64,000 bases of DNA from Microbacterium helvum (GCF_014779795.1 NZ_JACXZS010000012.1:101973-165972), one strand, 5' to 3'. Positions 8,592 to 19,083 are shown, counted from the first letter of the stretch. The notes: a model not told the origin generated them from the letters alone. Made by a program: numbers and translations.

Positions 8592-9470
8592 ATGACTTCC
8601 GCCACCCCCGCCACGCCTCTCGCTGAGGCCGTCCGCCGTGCCGTCGACCGTCTCGCTGCCGCCGGGGTGCCCGATCCGGCCGTCGACGCCGAGCTGCTCG
8701 TCGCGTTCGTGCTCGGCACCGGGCGCGGGGGAGTGCAGGCGGCCGCGATCCGCGGCGACATGCTCCCGCCCGCCGATATCGAGCGGCTCGACGAGCTCGT
8801 CACGCGCCGCGCGACGCGTGAGCCGCTGCAGCACCTGACCGGCGTGGCGCCCTTCCGCCATCTCGAGCTGCAGGTGGGGCCGGGCGTGTTCGTGCCCCGG
8901 CCGGAGACCGAGGTCGTCGCACAGCTGGCGATCGATGCACTGCGGGCGGCGGCATCCCCCTCTCCGATCGCGGTGGATCTCGGCACCGGATCCGGCGCGA
9001 TCGCCCTCGCGATGGCCACCGAAGTGCCGCACGCGGAGGTGTACGCGGCCGAGAACTCCGTCGACGCGTTCGTCTGGACCACGCAGAACTTCGCGGCCGT
9101 GGGCGCCGACAACGCACACCTCGCGTTCATCGATCTGGCGCACGCCTTCCCGGAGCTGGACGGCACCGTCTCGGTCGTGGCGTCCAACCCGCCCTACGTC
9201 CCGGACGCCGCCATTCCGCGCGATCCCGAAGTGCGGTTCTTCGACCCGGCCGCCGCGCTGTACGGCGGCGAGGACGGGCTCGACGTCGTGCGCGTGCTGA
9301 GCGGCGTGGGCCTTCGGCTCGCGCATCCGGGCGGCGTGATCGTCATCGAGCACGGCGAGTGGCAGGGGGAGGCCGTCCGCGGCATCCTCGAGGCCGATGG
9401 ATGGTGGGCCGCGGCGACCCATCCCGACCTCACGATGCGCGACCGCGCCACCACGGCACTGCATCCGTGA
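8592..9470 (+). CDS. prmC: Release factor glutamine N5-methyltransferase
   Basis: Methylates the glutamine of the GGQ motif in RF1 and RF2 using S-adenosylmethionine, raising termination efficiency. 292 residues, normal for the family. The N-terminal helical domain is followed by the SAM-binding motif VDLGTGSGAIALA (about 128-140) and the catalytic NPPY (199-202). In relatives prmC directly follows prfA; here a block of accessory genes separates them. It is followed at short distance by the t6A enzyme and wecA, as in mycobacteria (prfA-hemK-Rv1301-rfe-Rv1303-atp), so this part of the order is conserved. Confidence 0.95.
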   Translation: MTSATPATPLAEAVRRAVDRLAAAGVPDPAVDAELLVAFVLGTGRGGVQAAAIRGDMLPPADIERLDELVTRRATREPLQHLTGVAPFRHLELQVGPGVFVPRPETEVVAQLAIDALRAAASPSPIAVDLGTGSGAIALAMATEVPHAEVYAAENSVDAFVWTTQNFAAVGADNAHLAFIDLAHAFPELDGTVSVVASNPPYVPDAAIPRDPEVRFFDPAAALYGGEDGLDVVRVLSGVGLRLAHPGGVIVIEHGEWQGEAVRGILEADGWWAAATHPDLTMRDRATTALHP

Positions 9471-9510
9471 GGGCCGACGTCGTTGCGAGGGGTTCCTGAC
9501 CTCGCGCGGC

Positions 9511-9516
9511 TAAACT
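9511..9516 (+). promoter_or_regulatory. -10 element upstream of tsaC
   Basis: TAAACT ten bases upstream of the ATG at 9527. No Shine-Dalgarno sequence is visible, so the transcript has at most a few leader bases. Confidence 0.4.
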
Positions 9517-9526
9517 ATCCGGCGAT

Positions 9527-10252
9527 ATGTCCCCCATCTTCGACTGCCGTGATGAGGCGCAGCTGCTTTCGGGCATGCGCCAGGCCCGCCAGGCCATCGG
9601 CCGCGGCGAGCTCGTCGTCATCCCCACCGACACCGTCTACGGCGTCGCCGCCGACGCCTTCGACCATCAGGCGGTCGCGCGACTGCTCGCGGCGAAGGGG
9701 CGCGGACGCCAGTCACCGCCGCCGGTGCTCGTCGCCGGCGTAGCGACGCTGCGTGCGCTCGTCGCCGAGGTGCCCGAGCCCATCGAGCGTCTCGTCGAGG
9801 AGTTCTGGCCGGGCGGCCTCACGATCGTGCTGCCGGCGCAGCCGTCGCTGTCGTGGGACCTGGGTGAGACGCGCGGCACCGTCGCGGTGCGGATGCCGGC
9901 GCACCGGATCGCCCTCGAGCTGCTCGAAGAGACCGGCCCGCTCGCGGTTTCCAGCGCGAACCTGACCGGCATGGCCGCCGGCATCACGGCAGAGGACTCC
10001 CGCGACATGCTGAAGGACGCCGTCGCGGTGTATCTCGGCGACGGGCCGTCCAAGGACGGCATCCCCTCGACGATCATCGACGCCACTCGCCTCGTCGGCT
10101 CGGCTGCGGCGGCCGACGACGCGCAGGCGGGCGCCGGACCGCGCGTCACCGTGCTGCGGGAAGGCGCGGTCAGCCGCGCCCAGCTGCGCGGCGTGCTGGG
10201 CGACCTGCTCGAGGCCGACCCCGACGCGCAGCCGGAGCCCGACGGCTCGTGA
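9527..10252 (+). CDS. tsaC: L-threonylcarbamoyladenylate synthase (TsaC/Sua5 family)
   Basis: Makes threonylcarbamoyl-AMP from threonine, bicarbonate and ATP, the first step of the t6A37 modification of ANN-decoding tRNAs. 241 residues: a complete YrdC domain with a short variable tail, so not the long Sua5 form. Recognisable segments are VIPTDTVYGVAADA near residue 35, AAKGRGRQSPPPVLVAG near 65, FWPGGLTIVLPA near 95 and PLAVSSANLTG near 140. Its stop overlaps the GTG start of wecA by four bases, so the two are translationally coupled. Confidence 0.93.
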   Translation: MSPIFDCRDEAQLLSGMRQARQAIGRGELVVIPTDTVYGVAADAFDHQAVARLLAAKGRGRQSPPPVLVAGVATLRALVAEVPEPIERLVEEFWPGGLTIVLPAQPSLSWDLGETRGTVAVRMPAHRIALELLEETGPLAVSSANLTGMAAGITAEDSRDMLKDAVAVYLGDGPSKDGIPSTIIDATRLVGSAAAADDAQAGAGPRVTVLREGAVSRAQLRGVLGDLLEADPDAQPEPDGS

Positions 10253-11469
10253 AACAGTACGTCTTCACGATCATCCTGACGGCCGCCGTCACCTTCATCC
10301 TGTCGTGGGCCGTGTGGCGGCTCAGCCTCAAGTACAAGCTCTATCCCGGCATCCGCGAGCGCGACGTCCACAAGACCCCGACGCCGCGCCTGGGCGGCAT
10401 CGCCATGTTCCTGGGTGTCCTGGCTGCCTTCGCGGTGTCGTCGCAGCATCCCTTCTTCGCCATCGTGTGGGCGCAGCCGCAGCAGATCTACGCGCTGCTG
10501 GGCGCGACGGCGCTGATCGTGATCGTGGGCGTCGCCGACGACCTGTGGGACCTGGACTGGATGATCAAGCTCGGCGCGCAGTTCCTCGCCGCCGGAGTCA
10601 TCGCGTGGTTCGGCCAGCTGCAGATCTACTCGCTGCCCATCGGGGGACTGGCCATCGGGTCGAGCTGGGTGAGCTTCACGCTCACGGTGTTCTCGATCGT
10701 CGTGGTGATGAACGCCGTCAACTTCATCGACGGCCTGGACGGGCTGGTCGCGGGCGTCTGCCTGATCGCCAACGGCGTGTTCTTCGCGTATTCGTACATG
10801 GTCGTGCGCGACACCGGCGCCAGCACGTTCTTCAACCTCGCGTCGTTCATCGCCGCCGTGCTGGTGGGTGCGTGCATCGGCTTCCTGCCGCTGAACTGGA
10901 GTCCCGCGAAGCTGTTCATGGGGGATGCCGGGGCTCTCATGCTCGGGCTGCTCATGGCCTGCTCCGCCATCGCCCTGACAGGGAACTTCACGCCCGCCAT
11001 GGTGGGCGACAACGACGAGTTCGGACGCTCGCAGCTGCTGGGTGCCTTCATCCCGATCCTGCTGCCGGTGGTCGTCGTGCTGCTGCCGCTGCTGGACTTC
11101 GGGCTCGCCGTCGTGCGGCGCATGAGCAAGGGCAAGTCGCCGTTCTCGCCGGATCGCAAGCACCTGCACCATCGCATGCTCGACATGGGGCACTCCGACC
11201 GCGACGCCGTGCTGATCTTCTACGCGTGGACGGCGCTGGTGAGCCTGTCGGTCCTGCTGATGTACATCGGCACCACCCTCGAATGGCCCGGCGACTACCT
11301 CTTCGGCGTCCTCTACGGCGTGCTCGGCATCGCCGCCTGCCTCGTGGTGACCTTCACGCCGTCGCGCCGGCGGCCGGTGGCCGCGGCATCCGATCCCGGA
11401 CCCGCCCCCGACGCGACGCCCGACCACCCGATCCCGCCCGTTCCCGCGACCGAGGAGGCCGCCCGATGA
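10249..11469 (+). CDS. wecA: Undecaprenyl/decaprenyl-phosphate GlcNAc-1-phosphate transferase (WecA/TagO family)
   Basis: Polytopic membrane enzyme that moves GlcNAc-1-phosphate from UDP-GlcNAc to a polyprenyl phosphate, priming cell-wall glycan or teichoic-acid-like polymer assembly. 406 residues with about ten or eleven membrane helices. Diagnostic cytoplasmic motifs are VADDLWDLDW (Mg2+ site), NAVNFIDGLDGL (catalytic loop) and KHLHHRMLDMGHSD (HxxH). It differs from MraY in these loops and in its context next to the atp operon, where mycobacteria carry the homologue rfe. GTG start overlapping tsaC; the stop overlaps the next ATG by three bases (ATGA arrangement). The tail after residue 375 is rich in Pro and Asp. 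Confidence 0.9.
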   Translation: MKQYVFTIILTAAVTFILSWAVWRLSLKYKLYPGIRERDVHKTPTPRLGGIAMFLGVLAAFAVSSQHPFFAIVWAQPQQIYALLGATALIVIVGVADDLWDLDWMIKLGAQFLAAGVIAWFGQLQIYSLPIGGLAIGSSWVSFTLTVFSIVVVMNAVNFIDGLDGLVAGVCLIANGVFFAYSYMVVRDTGASTFFNLASFIAAVLVGACIGFLPLNWSPAKLFMGDAGALMLGLLMACSAIALTGNFTPAMVGDNDEFGRSQLLGAFIPILLPVVVVLLPLLDFGLAVVRRMSKGKSPFSPDRKHLHHRMLDMGHSDRDAVLIFYAWTALVSLSVLLMYIGTTLEWPGDYLFGVLYGVLGIAACLVVTFTPSRRRPVAAASDPGPAPDATPDHPIPPVPATEEAAR

Positions 11470-11951
11470 ACGCCAGTCCCGTCTCCAGCACCCCGATCCT
11501 GCGCACCGTCCTGGTGTGGTCGGGTTCGGTCACCGCGATCCTGGCGGTCGTCGGCGCCGTCGTCGGCTTCCTGGTCGCCGGCGTCGACGGGTTGTGGAGC
11601 GCCCTGGCCGGCGTGCTCATCGCGGCGCTGTTCCTCGGCATCACGGCCGCCAGCATCCTCATCGCCAACCGGTGGTTCGGCGACGCGCTGTACGTCCCGA
11701 TCTTCTTCGGGATCGTGCTCGGGGGCTGGATCCTCAAGTTCGTGGTGTTCCTGATCGCGCTGTTCGTGCTGCGCGGTCAGCCCTGGATCGAACCGCCGGT
11801 CTTCTTCGTCGCGCTCGTCGTGAGCGTGCTGGCCTCGCTGGCGATCGACGTGATCGCGCTGGTGCGGATGCGGGTGCCGGTGGTCGATGTGGAGCTCCCG
11901 AGCGACCCGGATGCGGGGGAGCGCACCGACGATTCCGGCGCGGGTGCTTGA
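11466..11951 (+). CDS. AtpI-like membrane protein upstream of ATP synthase genes
   Basis: 161 residues with four predicted membrane helices (about 15-37, 43-63, 74-97 and 102-122) and an acidic, disordered C-terminus. It sits where actinobacteria carry the Rv1303-type gene and where other bacteria carry atpI, which helps assemble the c-ring. Sequence similarity to AtpI itself is not obvious, so the call rests on position and membrane topology. The ATG overlaps the wecA stop. A 243-base gap with a promoter separates it from atpB. Confidence 0.7.
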   Translation: MNASPVSSTPILRTVLVWSGSVTAILAVVGAVVGFLVAGVDGLWSALAGVLIAALFLGITAASILIANRWFGDALYVPIFFGIVLGGWILKFVVFLIALFVLRGQPWIEPPVFFVALVVSVLASLAIDVIALVRMRVPVVDVELPSDPDAGERTDDSGAGA

Positions 11952-12010
11952 CGTCTGACGGATGCAGGCGTAAAAGGGGCGGAACGGATTCAGCGAGCTC
12001 TCAAGTTTGA

Positions 12011-12016
12011 TAGGCT
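12011..12016 (+). promoter_or_regulatory. -10 element of the ATP synthase operon
   Basis: TAGGCT in the context TTTGATAGGCT, in the 243-base gap before atpB. A weak -35 candidate (TTCAGC, 11989-11994) is 16 bases upstream. Transcription would start near 12023 and give a leader of roughly 120-170 bases before atpB. Confidence 0.5.
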
Positions 12017-12194
12017 GAACACGCGCCCGCCCGCGTGCCCCTCTCCTGCCTGAAACGGATGGCGAGTGGTGGCGGCGGAGTGACGCTCACCGACCATCGT
12101 CGCAACGGTTCTCACCGGTGCCCCGAAGCTGGAGCCAGCGCTGTCTATTCATGCTGCGACCCTGATCGCCCCCTTTGCCACGGATGAACCGCCC

Positions 12195-12956
12195 GTGTTC
12201 CACGGCCCGTCGATCGACGAGTTCTTCCCTCCGGTCCTGTTCGACGCGTTCGGGGTCATCCCGGTCACCCGCGTGCACCTGATCCAGTTCGTCGCGGTGA
12301 TCGCCGTCGTCCTGGTGTTCTGGATCGGCACGCGCCGGATGAAGGTCGTGCCGGGCCGCTTCCAGAGCCTCACCGAGATGGGCCTCGACTTCGTGCGGGT
12401 CAACATCGCCGAGGACCTGCTGGGCAAGAAGGACGGCGCCCGCTTCCTGCCGATCCTCACGACGATGTTCTTCATGATCCTGTTCATGAACCTGACGGGC
12501 ATCATCCCGTTCCTGAACCTCGCCGGCACCGCGATCATCGCGGTCCCGCTGCTGCTCGCGGTGGTCAGCTACGTGACGTTCATCTACGCGGGCGTCAAGA
12601 AGAGCCCGAAGAACTTCTTCAAGAACTCGCTGTTCCCCTCGGGGGTCCCGCCGTTCCTCTACATCATCGTGACGCCGCTCGAGTTCATCTCGACCTTCAT
12701 CATCCGGCCGATCACGCTGACCCTGCGACTCCTGATGAACATGATGGTCGGGCACCTCATGCTCGTCCTGTTCTTCTCGGCGACGCAGTTCTTCCTCATC
12801 ACGATGGGCGGCTGGTGGTCGGTGCTCGCCGCCGGCAGCCTGGCCTTCGGCCTCGCCTTCACCGTGTTCGAGATCCTGGTGGCCGTCCTCCAGGCCTACG
12901 TCTTCACCATCCTCACCGCGGTCTACATCCAGCTCGCGGTGGCAGAAGAGCACTGA
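12195..12956 (+). CDS. atpB: ATP synthase subunit a
   Basis: Membrane subunit of Fo that with the c-ring forms the proton path. 253 residues from the GTG at 12195, with five or six membrane helices; the conserved helix containing the essential arginine reads ITLTLRLLMNMMVGH. The start is uncertain. The frame is open upstream, and translation from a CTG at 12141 would add 18 residues, SIHAATLIAPFATDEPPV after the initiator. A GGAG (12131-12134) is six bases before that CTG, whereas the GTG has no good ribosome binding site. First gene of atpBEFHAGDC. Confidence 0.93.
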   Translation: MFHGPSIDEFFPPVLFDAFGVIPVTRVHLIQFVAVIAVVLVFWIGTRRMKVVPGRFQSLTEMGLDFVRVNIAEDLLGKKDGARFLPILTTMFFMILFMNLTGIIPFLNLAGTAIIAVPLLLAVVSYVTFIYAGVKKSPKNFFKNSLFPSGVPPFLYIIVTPLEFISTFIIRPITLTLRLLMNMMVGHLMLVLFFSATQFFLITMGGWWSVLAAGSLAFGLAFTVFEILVAVLQAYVFTILTAVYIQLAVAEEH

Positions 12957-13001
12957 GCGGGCGGGCTCTCGCCCTCCCACCCAACCGAAAGGAAACACCC
13001 C

Positions 13002-13238
13002 GTGGACGCAACTACGGTTCTCGCTGAAGTTCAGGGTTCGATCGCGACGGTCGGCTACGGCCTCGCTGCCATCGGCCCCGCCATCGGCGTCGGCATCGTC
13101 GTCGGCAAGACGATCGAGGGCGTCGCCCGTCAGCCCGAGCTGGCCGGTCGCCTGCAGGTCCTCATGTGGATCGGTATCGCCTTCACCGAGGCGCTCGCCT
13201 TCATCGGCATCGCGACCGCCTTCATCTTCGGCTACTGA
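13002..13238 (+). CDS. atpE: ATP synthase subunit c
   Basis: 78-residue hairpin of two membrane helices that forms the rotating c-ring. The polar loop is ARQPE (42-46) and the proton-binding carboxylate is Glu63 in FTEALAFIG. Glycine-rich first helix (AIGPAIGVGIVVG). GTG start with a GAAAGGAAA ribosome binding site. Residues around Glu63 form the site targeted by diarylquinolines in mycobacteria; I make no claim about sensitivity here. Confidence 0.97.
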   Translation: MDATTVLAEVQGSIATVGYGLAAIGPAIGVGIVVGKTIEGVARQPELAGRLQVLMWIGIAFTEALAFIGIATAFIFGY

Positions 13239-13266
13239 TCCGCCCAACCAGTCATAAGGAGACAGG

Positions 13267-13821
13267 ATGCTGAACGCTCTTGTCACGTACGCCGCCGAGG
13301 AGGCAGAGGCTCACAACCCTCTGATCCCCGCGTGGTACGACATCATCTGGTCGGCGGTGTGCTTCGTCATCATCCTCTTCGTGTTCTGGAAGGTCGCCCT
13401 TCCCCGCATGAAGAAGATGCTCGACGAGCGCTCCGCGGCGATCGAGGGCAACATCGCCAAGGCCGACGAGGCCCAGCGCAAGGCCGAGGCCGCGCTCGAG
13501 GAGTACACCTCGCAGCTCGCCGAGGCCCGCAAGGAGGCCGGTGAGATCCGCGATGCCGCCCGTGAGGACGGCAAGAAGATCGTCGCCGAGGCGAAGGACA
13601 CCGCTTCGGCGGAGGCCGCACGCCTGACCGCCACCGCGCACGCCCAGATCGAGGCCGAGCGCCAGACCGCGCTCGTGTCGCTGCGCAGCGAGGTGGGCAC
13701 GCTCGCCCTCGACCTCGCGGGCGGCGTCATCGGCGAGACCCTCTCGGACGACGCGAAGGCGCAGGCCGTCGTCGACCGCTTCCTCGCCGAGCTCGAAGAG
13801 TCCGAAGGGGCCAAGGCGTAA
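13267..13821 (+). CDS. atpF: ATP synthase subunit b
   Basis: 184-residue peripheral-stalk subunit: one N-terminal membrane helix (about residues 22-45) and a long charged coiled coil (about 50-165). Separate from delta, unlike mycobacteria where a b-like domain is fused to delta. AAGGAGACAGG ribosome binding site before the ATG. The last base of its stop codon is the first base of the atpH ATG (TAATG). Confidence 0.96.
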   Translation: MLNALVTYAAEEAEAHNPLIPAWYDIIWSAVCFVIILFVFWKVALPRMKKMLDERSAAIEGNIAKADEAQRKAEAALEEYTSQLAEARKEAGEIRDAAREDGKKIVAEAKDTASAEAARLTATAHAQIEAERQTALVSLRSEVGTLALDLAGGVIGETLSDDAKAQAVVDRFLAELEESEGAKA

Positions 13822-14612
13822 TGGGCAGCGCGACCACTCAGGCCCTCGCGGCGACGACCGCGGCGCTCGGCGCCGCGACCGGCGTCGACCTCGACGTCGC
13901 CCGCGAGCTCTTCGCCGCGGCACGCGCCGTGGGCGACTCGTCGCAGCTGAGCGGCGCGCTGGCCGACTCCGCCGCGCCGGCGGAGGCTCGCCGGCAGGTC
14001 GTCGCCGCCGTCTTCGGCGCTGCTGTGAAGCCCACGACGGCGTCGCTGCTGACGACCGCCGTCGCGCAGCGCTGGTCGACGCCCGACGACCTGGTCGACG
14101 CCATCGAAGAGCTGGCGGTGCGCGCGGCGGCCGTCGCGGACGCCGACGCGGACGTCGAGGCGGAACTGTTCTCGTTCTCTCGGACAGTCGCAGACAACCC
14201 CGAGCTCGAGCTCGCGCTCGGCAGCCGCCTCGGCGACGCCGCAGCCAAGGGCACGCTCGTCGAGTCGCTGCTGAAGGGCCGCGCGAGCGAGGGAGCGACG
14301 CTGATCGCGGCATCCCTCATCCGTCAGCCCCGGGAGCGTCGCGTGCGCCAGCTGCTGTCGCGTGCGACCCGGCTGGTCTCCGACCAGCGCGGCCGTGCGG
14401 TCGCGACGGTCGTGGCAGCGACCCCTTTGAGCGATGCGCAGCGCGACCGGCTCACCGCCGCGCTGAGCAAGCGCTACGGCACGAGGGTGTCGCTCAACAC
14501 GATCGTCGACCCGACGGTCGTGGGCGGCCTGCGCGTGCAGATCGCGGACGACGTGATCGACGCGAGCGTCTCGTCGCGTCTGGCCGACCTCCGTCAGCGG
14601 CTCGCCGGCTGA
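13821..14612 (+). CDS. atpH: ATP synthase subunit delta
   Basis: Connects F1 to the peripheral stalk. 263 residues, longer than the roughly 180 of E. coli delta but normal for actinobacteria. The conserved C-terminal region reads YGTRVSLNTIVDPTVVGGLRVQIADDVIDASV, the typical delta signature. Very alanine-rich N-terminal half. Translationally coupled to atpF; 61 bases with a small GC hairpin precede atpA. Confidence 0.95.
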   Translation: MGSATTQALAATTAALGAATGVDLDVARELFAAARAVGDSSQLSGALADSAAPAEARRQVVAAVFGAAVKPTTASLLTTAVAQRWSTPDDLVDAIEELAVRAAAVADADADVEAELFSFSRTVADNPELELALGSRLGDAAAKGTLVESLLKGRASEGATLIAASLIRQPRERRVRQLLSRATRLVSDQRGRAVATVVAATPLSDAQRDRLTAALSKRYGTRVSLNTIVDPTVVGGLRVQIADDVIDASVSSRLADLRQRLAG

Positions 14613-14673
14613 CACAGACTTCCCGCCACGCGCGGAGATTTCGGGGCCGAGGCCCCATGAACGAAGGAAAACA

Positions 14674-16311
14674 ATGGCAGATCTCTCTATCAGCCCCGAC
14701 GTCATCCGTGACGCGCTGAAGGACTTCGTCGCCGCCTACGAGCCCACGGGGGCTGCGGCCACCGAGGTCGGCACCGTCATCGACGCCGCGGACGGCATCG
14801 CGCACGTCGAGGGCCTGCCGGGTGTCATGGCGAACGAGCTCGTGACGTTCGCGGACGGCACTCAGGGCCTCGCACTGAACCTCGACGAGCACGAGATCGG
14901 TGTGGTCGTCCTCGGCGACTTCGCCGGCATCGAGGCCGGCCAGCAGGTCACCCGCACCGGCGAGGTGCTCTCGGTCGCCGTCGGCGACGGCTACCTGGGC
15001 CGCGTCGTCGACCCCCTGGGCAACCCGATCGACGGTCTCGGCGAGATCGCGACGACGGGCCGCCGTGCCCTCGAGCTGCAGGCGCCCGGCGTCATGCAGC
15101 GCAAGTCGGTGCACGAGCCGCTGCAGACCGGCATCAAGGCGATCGACGCGATGATCCCCGTCGGCCGCGGCCAGCGCCAGCTCATCATCGGCGACCGCCA
15201 GACCGGCAAGACGGCGATCGCGATCGACACGATCATCAACCAGAAGGCCAACTGGGAGTCGGGCGACGTCAACAAGCAGGTCCGCTGCATCTACGTCGCC
15301 ATCGGCCAGAAGGGCTCGACGATCGCGGCCGTGAAGGGCGCCCTCGAGGACGCCGGCGCGCTGGAGTACACCACCATCGTCGCCGCCCCGGCCTCCGACC
15401 CCGCCGGCTTCAAGTACCTCGCTCCGTACACCGGATCGGCCATCGGCCAGCACTGGATGTACGAGGGCAAGCACGTCCTGATCATCTTCGACGACCTGTC
15501 GAAGCAGGCCGAGGCCTACCGCGCCGTCTCGCTGCTCCTCCGCCGCCCGCCGGGCCGCGAGGCGTACCCCGGCGACGTCTTCTACCTGCACTCGCGTCTG
15601 CTCGAGCGCTGCGCGAAGCTGTCGGACGAGCTGGGCGCCGGTTCGATGACGGGTCTGCCGATCATCGAGACGAAGGCCAACGACGTCTCGGCGTACATCC
15701 CGACCAACGTGATCTCGATCACCGACGGCCAGATCTTCCTGCAGTCCGACCTGTTCAACGCCAACCAGCGTCCCGCTGTCGACGTCGGCATCTCGGTCTC
15801 GCGAGTCGGCGGTGACGCACAGGTCAAGTCGATCAAGAAGGTCTCGGGCACGCTCAAGCTGGAGCTCGCCCAGTACCGCTCGCTCGAGGCGTTCGCGATG
15901 TTCGCTTCGGATCTCGACGCCGCGTCGCGTCGTCAGCTGGCCCGTGGCGCGCGCCTGACCGAGCTGCTCAAGCAGCCGCAGTACTCGCCGTACCCCGTCG
16001 AGGAGCAGGTCGTCTCGATCTGGGCCGGCACGAACGGCAAGCTGGACTCGATCGAGGTCGAGGACGTCCTGTCGTTCGAGCGCGAGCTGCTGGACTACCT
16101 CCGTCGCAACACGACGATCCTCGACACCCTGCGTGAGACGAACGTCCTGGACGACGACACGGTCGCCGAGCTCGGCAAGAAGACGGACGAGTTCATCCTC
16201 GAGTTCCGCGCGGGCAAGGGCCAGGCGATCGGCAAGCCCGGCCACGAAGAGGTCGCGGCGGCCGAGGCCGAAGACGTGAACCAGGAGAAGATCGTCAAGG
16301 GCCGCCGCTAA
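14674..16311 (+). CDS. atpA: ATP synthase subunit alpha
   Basis: Non-catalytic nucleotide-binding subunit of F1, 545 residues. P-loop GDRQTGKT at about 173-180, and the family segment QYSPYPVEEQV near residue 432. The C-terminus ends in a charged tail typical of actinobacteria. Good GAAGGAAAA ribosome binding site. Strong use of C-ending codons, as expected for a highly expressed gene. Confidence 0.98.
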   Translation: MADLSISPDVIRDALKDFVAAYEPTGAAATEVGTVIDAADGIAHVEGLPGVMANELVTFADGTQGLALNLDEHEIGVVVLGDFAGIEAGQQVTRTGEVLSVAVGDGYLGRVVDPLGNPIDGLGEIATTGRRALELQAPGVMQRKSVHEPLQTGIKAIDAMIPVGRGQRQLIIGDRQTGKTAIAIDTIINQKANWESGDVNKQVRCIYVAIGQKGSTIAAVKGALEDAGALEYTTIVAAPASDPAGFKYLAPYTGSAIGQHWMYEGKHVLIIFDDLSKQAEAYRAVSLLLRRPPGREAYPGDVFYLHSRLLERCAKLSDELGAGSMTGLPIIETKANDVSAYIPTNVISITDGQIFLQSDLFNANQRPAVDVGISVSRVGGDAQVKSIKKVSGTLKLELAQYRSLEAFAMFASDLDAASRRQLARGARLTELLKQPQYSPYPVEEQVVSIWAGTNGKLDSIEVEDVLSFERELLDYLRRNTTILDTLRETNVLDDDTVAELGKKTDEFILEFRAGKGQAIGKPGHEEVAAAEAEDVNQEKIVKGRR

Positions 16312-16331
16312 GGCGGGCCGGGGCTAACACA

Positions 16332-17228
16332 ATGGGCGCACAACTCCGGGTCTACAAGCAGAAGATCAGCTCTGCTCAGACGACCAAGAAGATCACGAAG
16401 GCGATGGAACTCATCGCGGCTTCGCGCATCCAGAAGGCGATGGCGCGTGTGCGCGCGTCGTCGCCCTTCGCGCGTGCCGTGACGAGGGCCGTCTCCGCCG
16501 TGGCGACGCACTCCAACGTCGACCACCCGCTGACCGTCGAACGCGAGACGATCCGCCGCTCTGCCGTCGTGATCTTCTCGTCCGACCGGGGCCTGGCGGG
16601 CGCGTTCAACTCGCAGATCCTCCGTGAGGGGCTCGAGCTCGCGCAGCTGCTGCGCGAGCAGGGCAAGGAGCCGGTGTTCTACCTGGTGGGCCGCAAGGCC
16701 GTCGGGTACTTCCAGTTCCGCCGCATGGAGAGCGCGGGGGAGTGGACGGGCGACACCGACACGCCGCACTTCTCGACCGCGGAAGAGATCGCGGCGGCAC
16801 TGCTCGACGCGTACGACCGTGGCGGCGACAGCGGCGGCGTCGATGAGATCCACCTCGTCTACAACCGCTTCGTGAGCATGATGACGCAGTCTCCCGAGAC
16901 GGTCCGCATGCTGCCGCTCGAGGTCGTCGAGGCCGAAGAGGACTCGTCGGCCCAGGTCTACCCGCTCTACGAGTTCGAGCCGGATGCCGCGACGGTGCTC
17001 GACGCGCTCCTGCCGGTGTACATCCAGAGCCGCGTGTTCAACGCCCTGCTGCAGTCGTCGGCCGCCAAGCACGCCGCGACGCAGAAGGCGATGAAGTCCG
17101 CGAGCGACAACGCCGACAAGCTCATCACCGACTACACGCGCCTGCGCAACAACGCGCGCCAGGCCGAGATCACCCAGCAGATCGCCGAGATCGTCGGCGG
17201 CGCCGACGCCCTGTCGTCCGGCAAGTGA
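16332..17228 (+). CDS. atpG: ATP synthase subunit gamma
   Basis: Central rotor shaft, 298 residues. N-terminal MGAQLRVYKQKI and the following TKKITKAMELIAASRI segment plus the C-terminal ATQKAMKSASDNA and RLRNNARQAEITQQI helices form the coiled coil inside the alpha-beta hexamer. The acidic stretch near residues 158-172 (DRGGDSGGVDE) is a small insertion-like loop of a kind seen in actinobacterial gamma subunits. Confidence 0.97.
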   Translation: MGAQLRVYKQKISSAQTTKKITKAMELIAASRIQKAMARVRASSPFARAVTRAVSAVATHSNVDHPLTVERETIRRSAVVIFSSDRGLAGAFNSQILREGLELAQLLREQGKEPVFYLVGRKAVGYFQFRRMESAGEWTGDTDTPHFSTAEEIAAALLDAYDRGGDSGGVDEIHLVYNRFVSMMTQSPETVRMLPLEVVEAEEDSSAQVYPLYEFEPDAATVLDALLPVYIQSRVFNALLQSSAAKHAATQKAMKSASDNADKLITDYTRLRNNARQAEITQQIAEIVGGADALSSGK

Positions 17229-17265
17229 CCTGCTGCGCACGAGACCACACGAAAGAGAAGAAGCC

Positions 17266-18711
<1,446 letters not shown>

Positions 18712-18712
18712 C

Positions 18713-18973
18713 ATGCCGCTCAACGTCAGCCTCGTCTCCGCGGACGCGGAGGTCTGGTCGGGTGAGGCCTCGCTCGTGGTCGCCAAGACCGTCGAGGGCG
18801 AGATCGGCTTCATGAGCGGTCACGAGCCGGTGCTCGCGATCCTCGCCGAGGGTCAGGTGCGCATCACCGAGACCTCGGGAACCAAGATCGTTGCGAACGC
18901 GCAGGACGGCTTCCTCTCGATGGAGGGCGACGTGCTCACCATCGTGGCGGGCAACGCCGCGCTGATCTCCTGA
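18713..18973 (+). CDS. atpC: ATP synthase subunit epsilon
   Basis: 86 residues, only the N-terminal beta-sandwich domain; the C-terminal helical hairpin that inhibits ATP hydrolysis in longer epsilon subunits is essentially missing, as in several actinobacteria. Starts MPLNVSLVSADAEVWSG with the conserved GEIGFMSGHEPVLAIL. The ATG at 18713 follows the atpD stop after one base. A strong intrinsic terminator follows. Confidence 0.95.
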   Translation: MPLNVSLVSADAEVWSGEASLVVAKTVEGEIGFMSGHEPVLAILAEGQVRITETSGTKIVANAQDGFLSMEGDVLTIVAGNAALIS

Positions 18974-18990
18974 CGCCTGTCTTCGTCTGA

Positions 18991-19027
18991 AACGCCCCGA
19001 GCCGTTCATCGGCTCGGGGCGTTTCTT
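18991..19027 (+). terminator. Intrinsic terminator of the ATP synthase operon
   Basis: Perfect 13-base stem (arms AACGCCCCGAGCC at 18991-19003 and GGCTCGGGGCGTT at 19011-19023) with a seven-base loop, followed by TCTTC. It lies 17 bases after the atpC stop. Confidence 0.9.
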
Positions 19028-19083
19028 CGCCTGCGCCACCTCTTCGTTCCTCCTCTGTTCGTCCTCGACCCGGAAGGCTCGTC

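Noticed and set aside
8489..9187. N-terminal extension of cysK copy 2
   Set aside because: The extension lies opposite prmC, has no similarity to the family, and the ATG at 8488 aligns with the paralogue and has a ribosome binding site.
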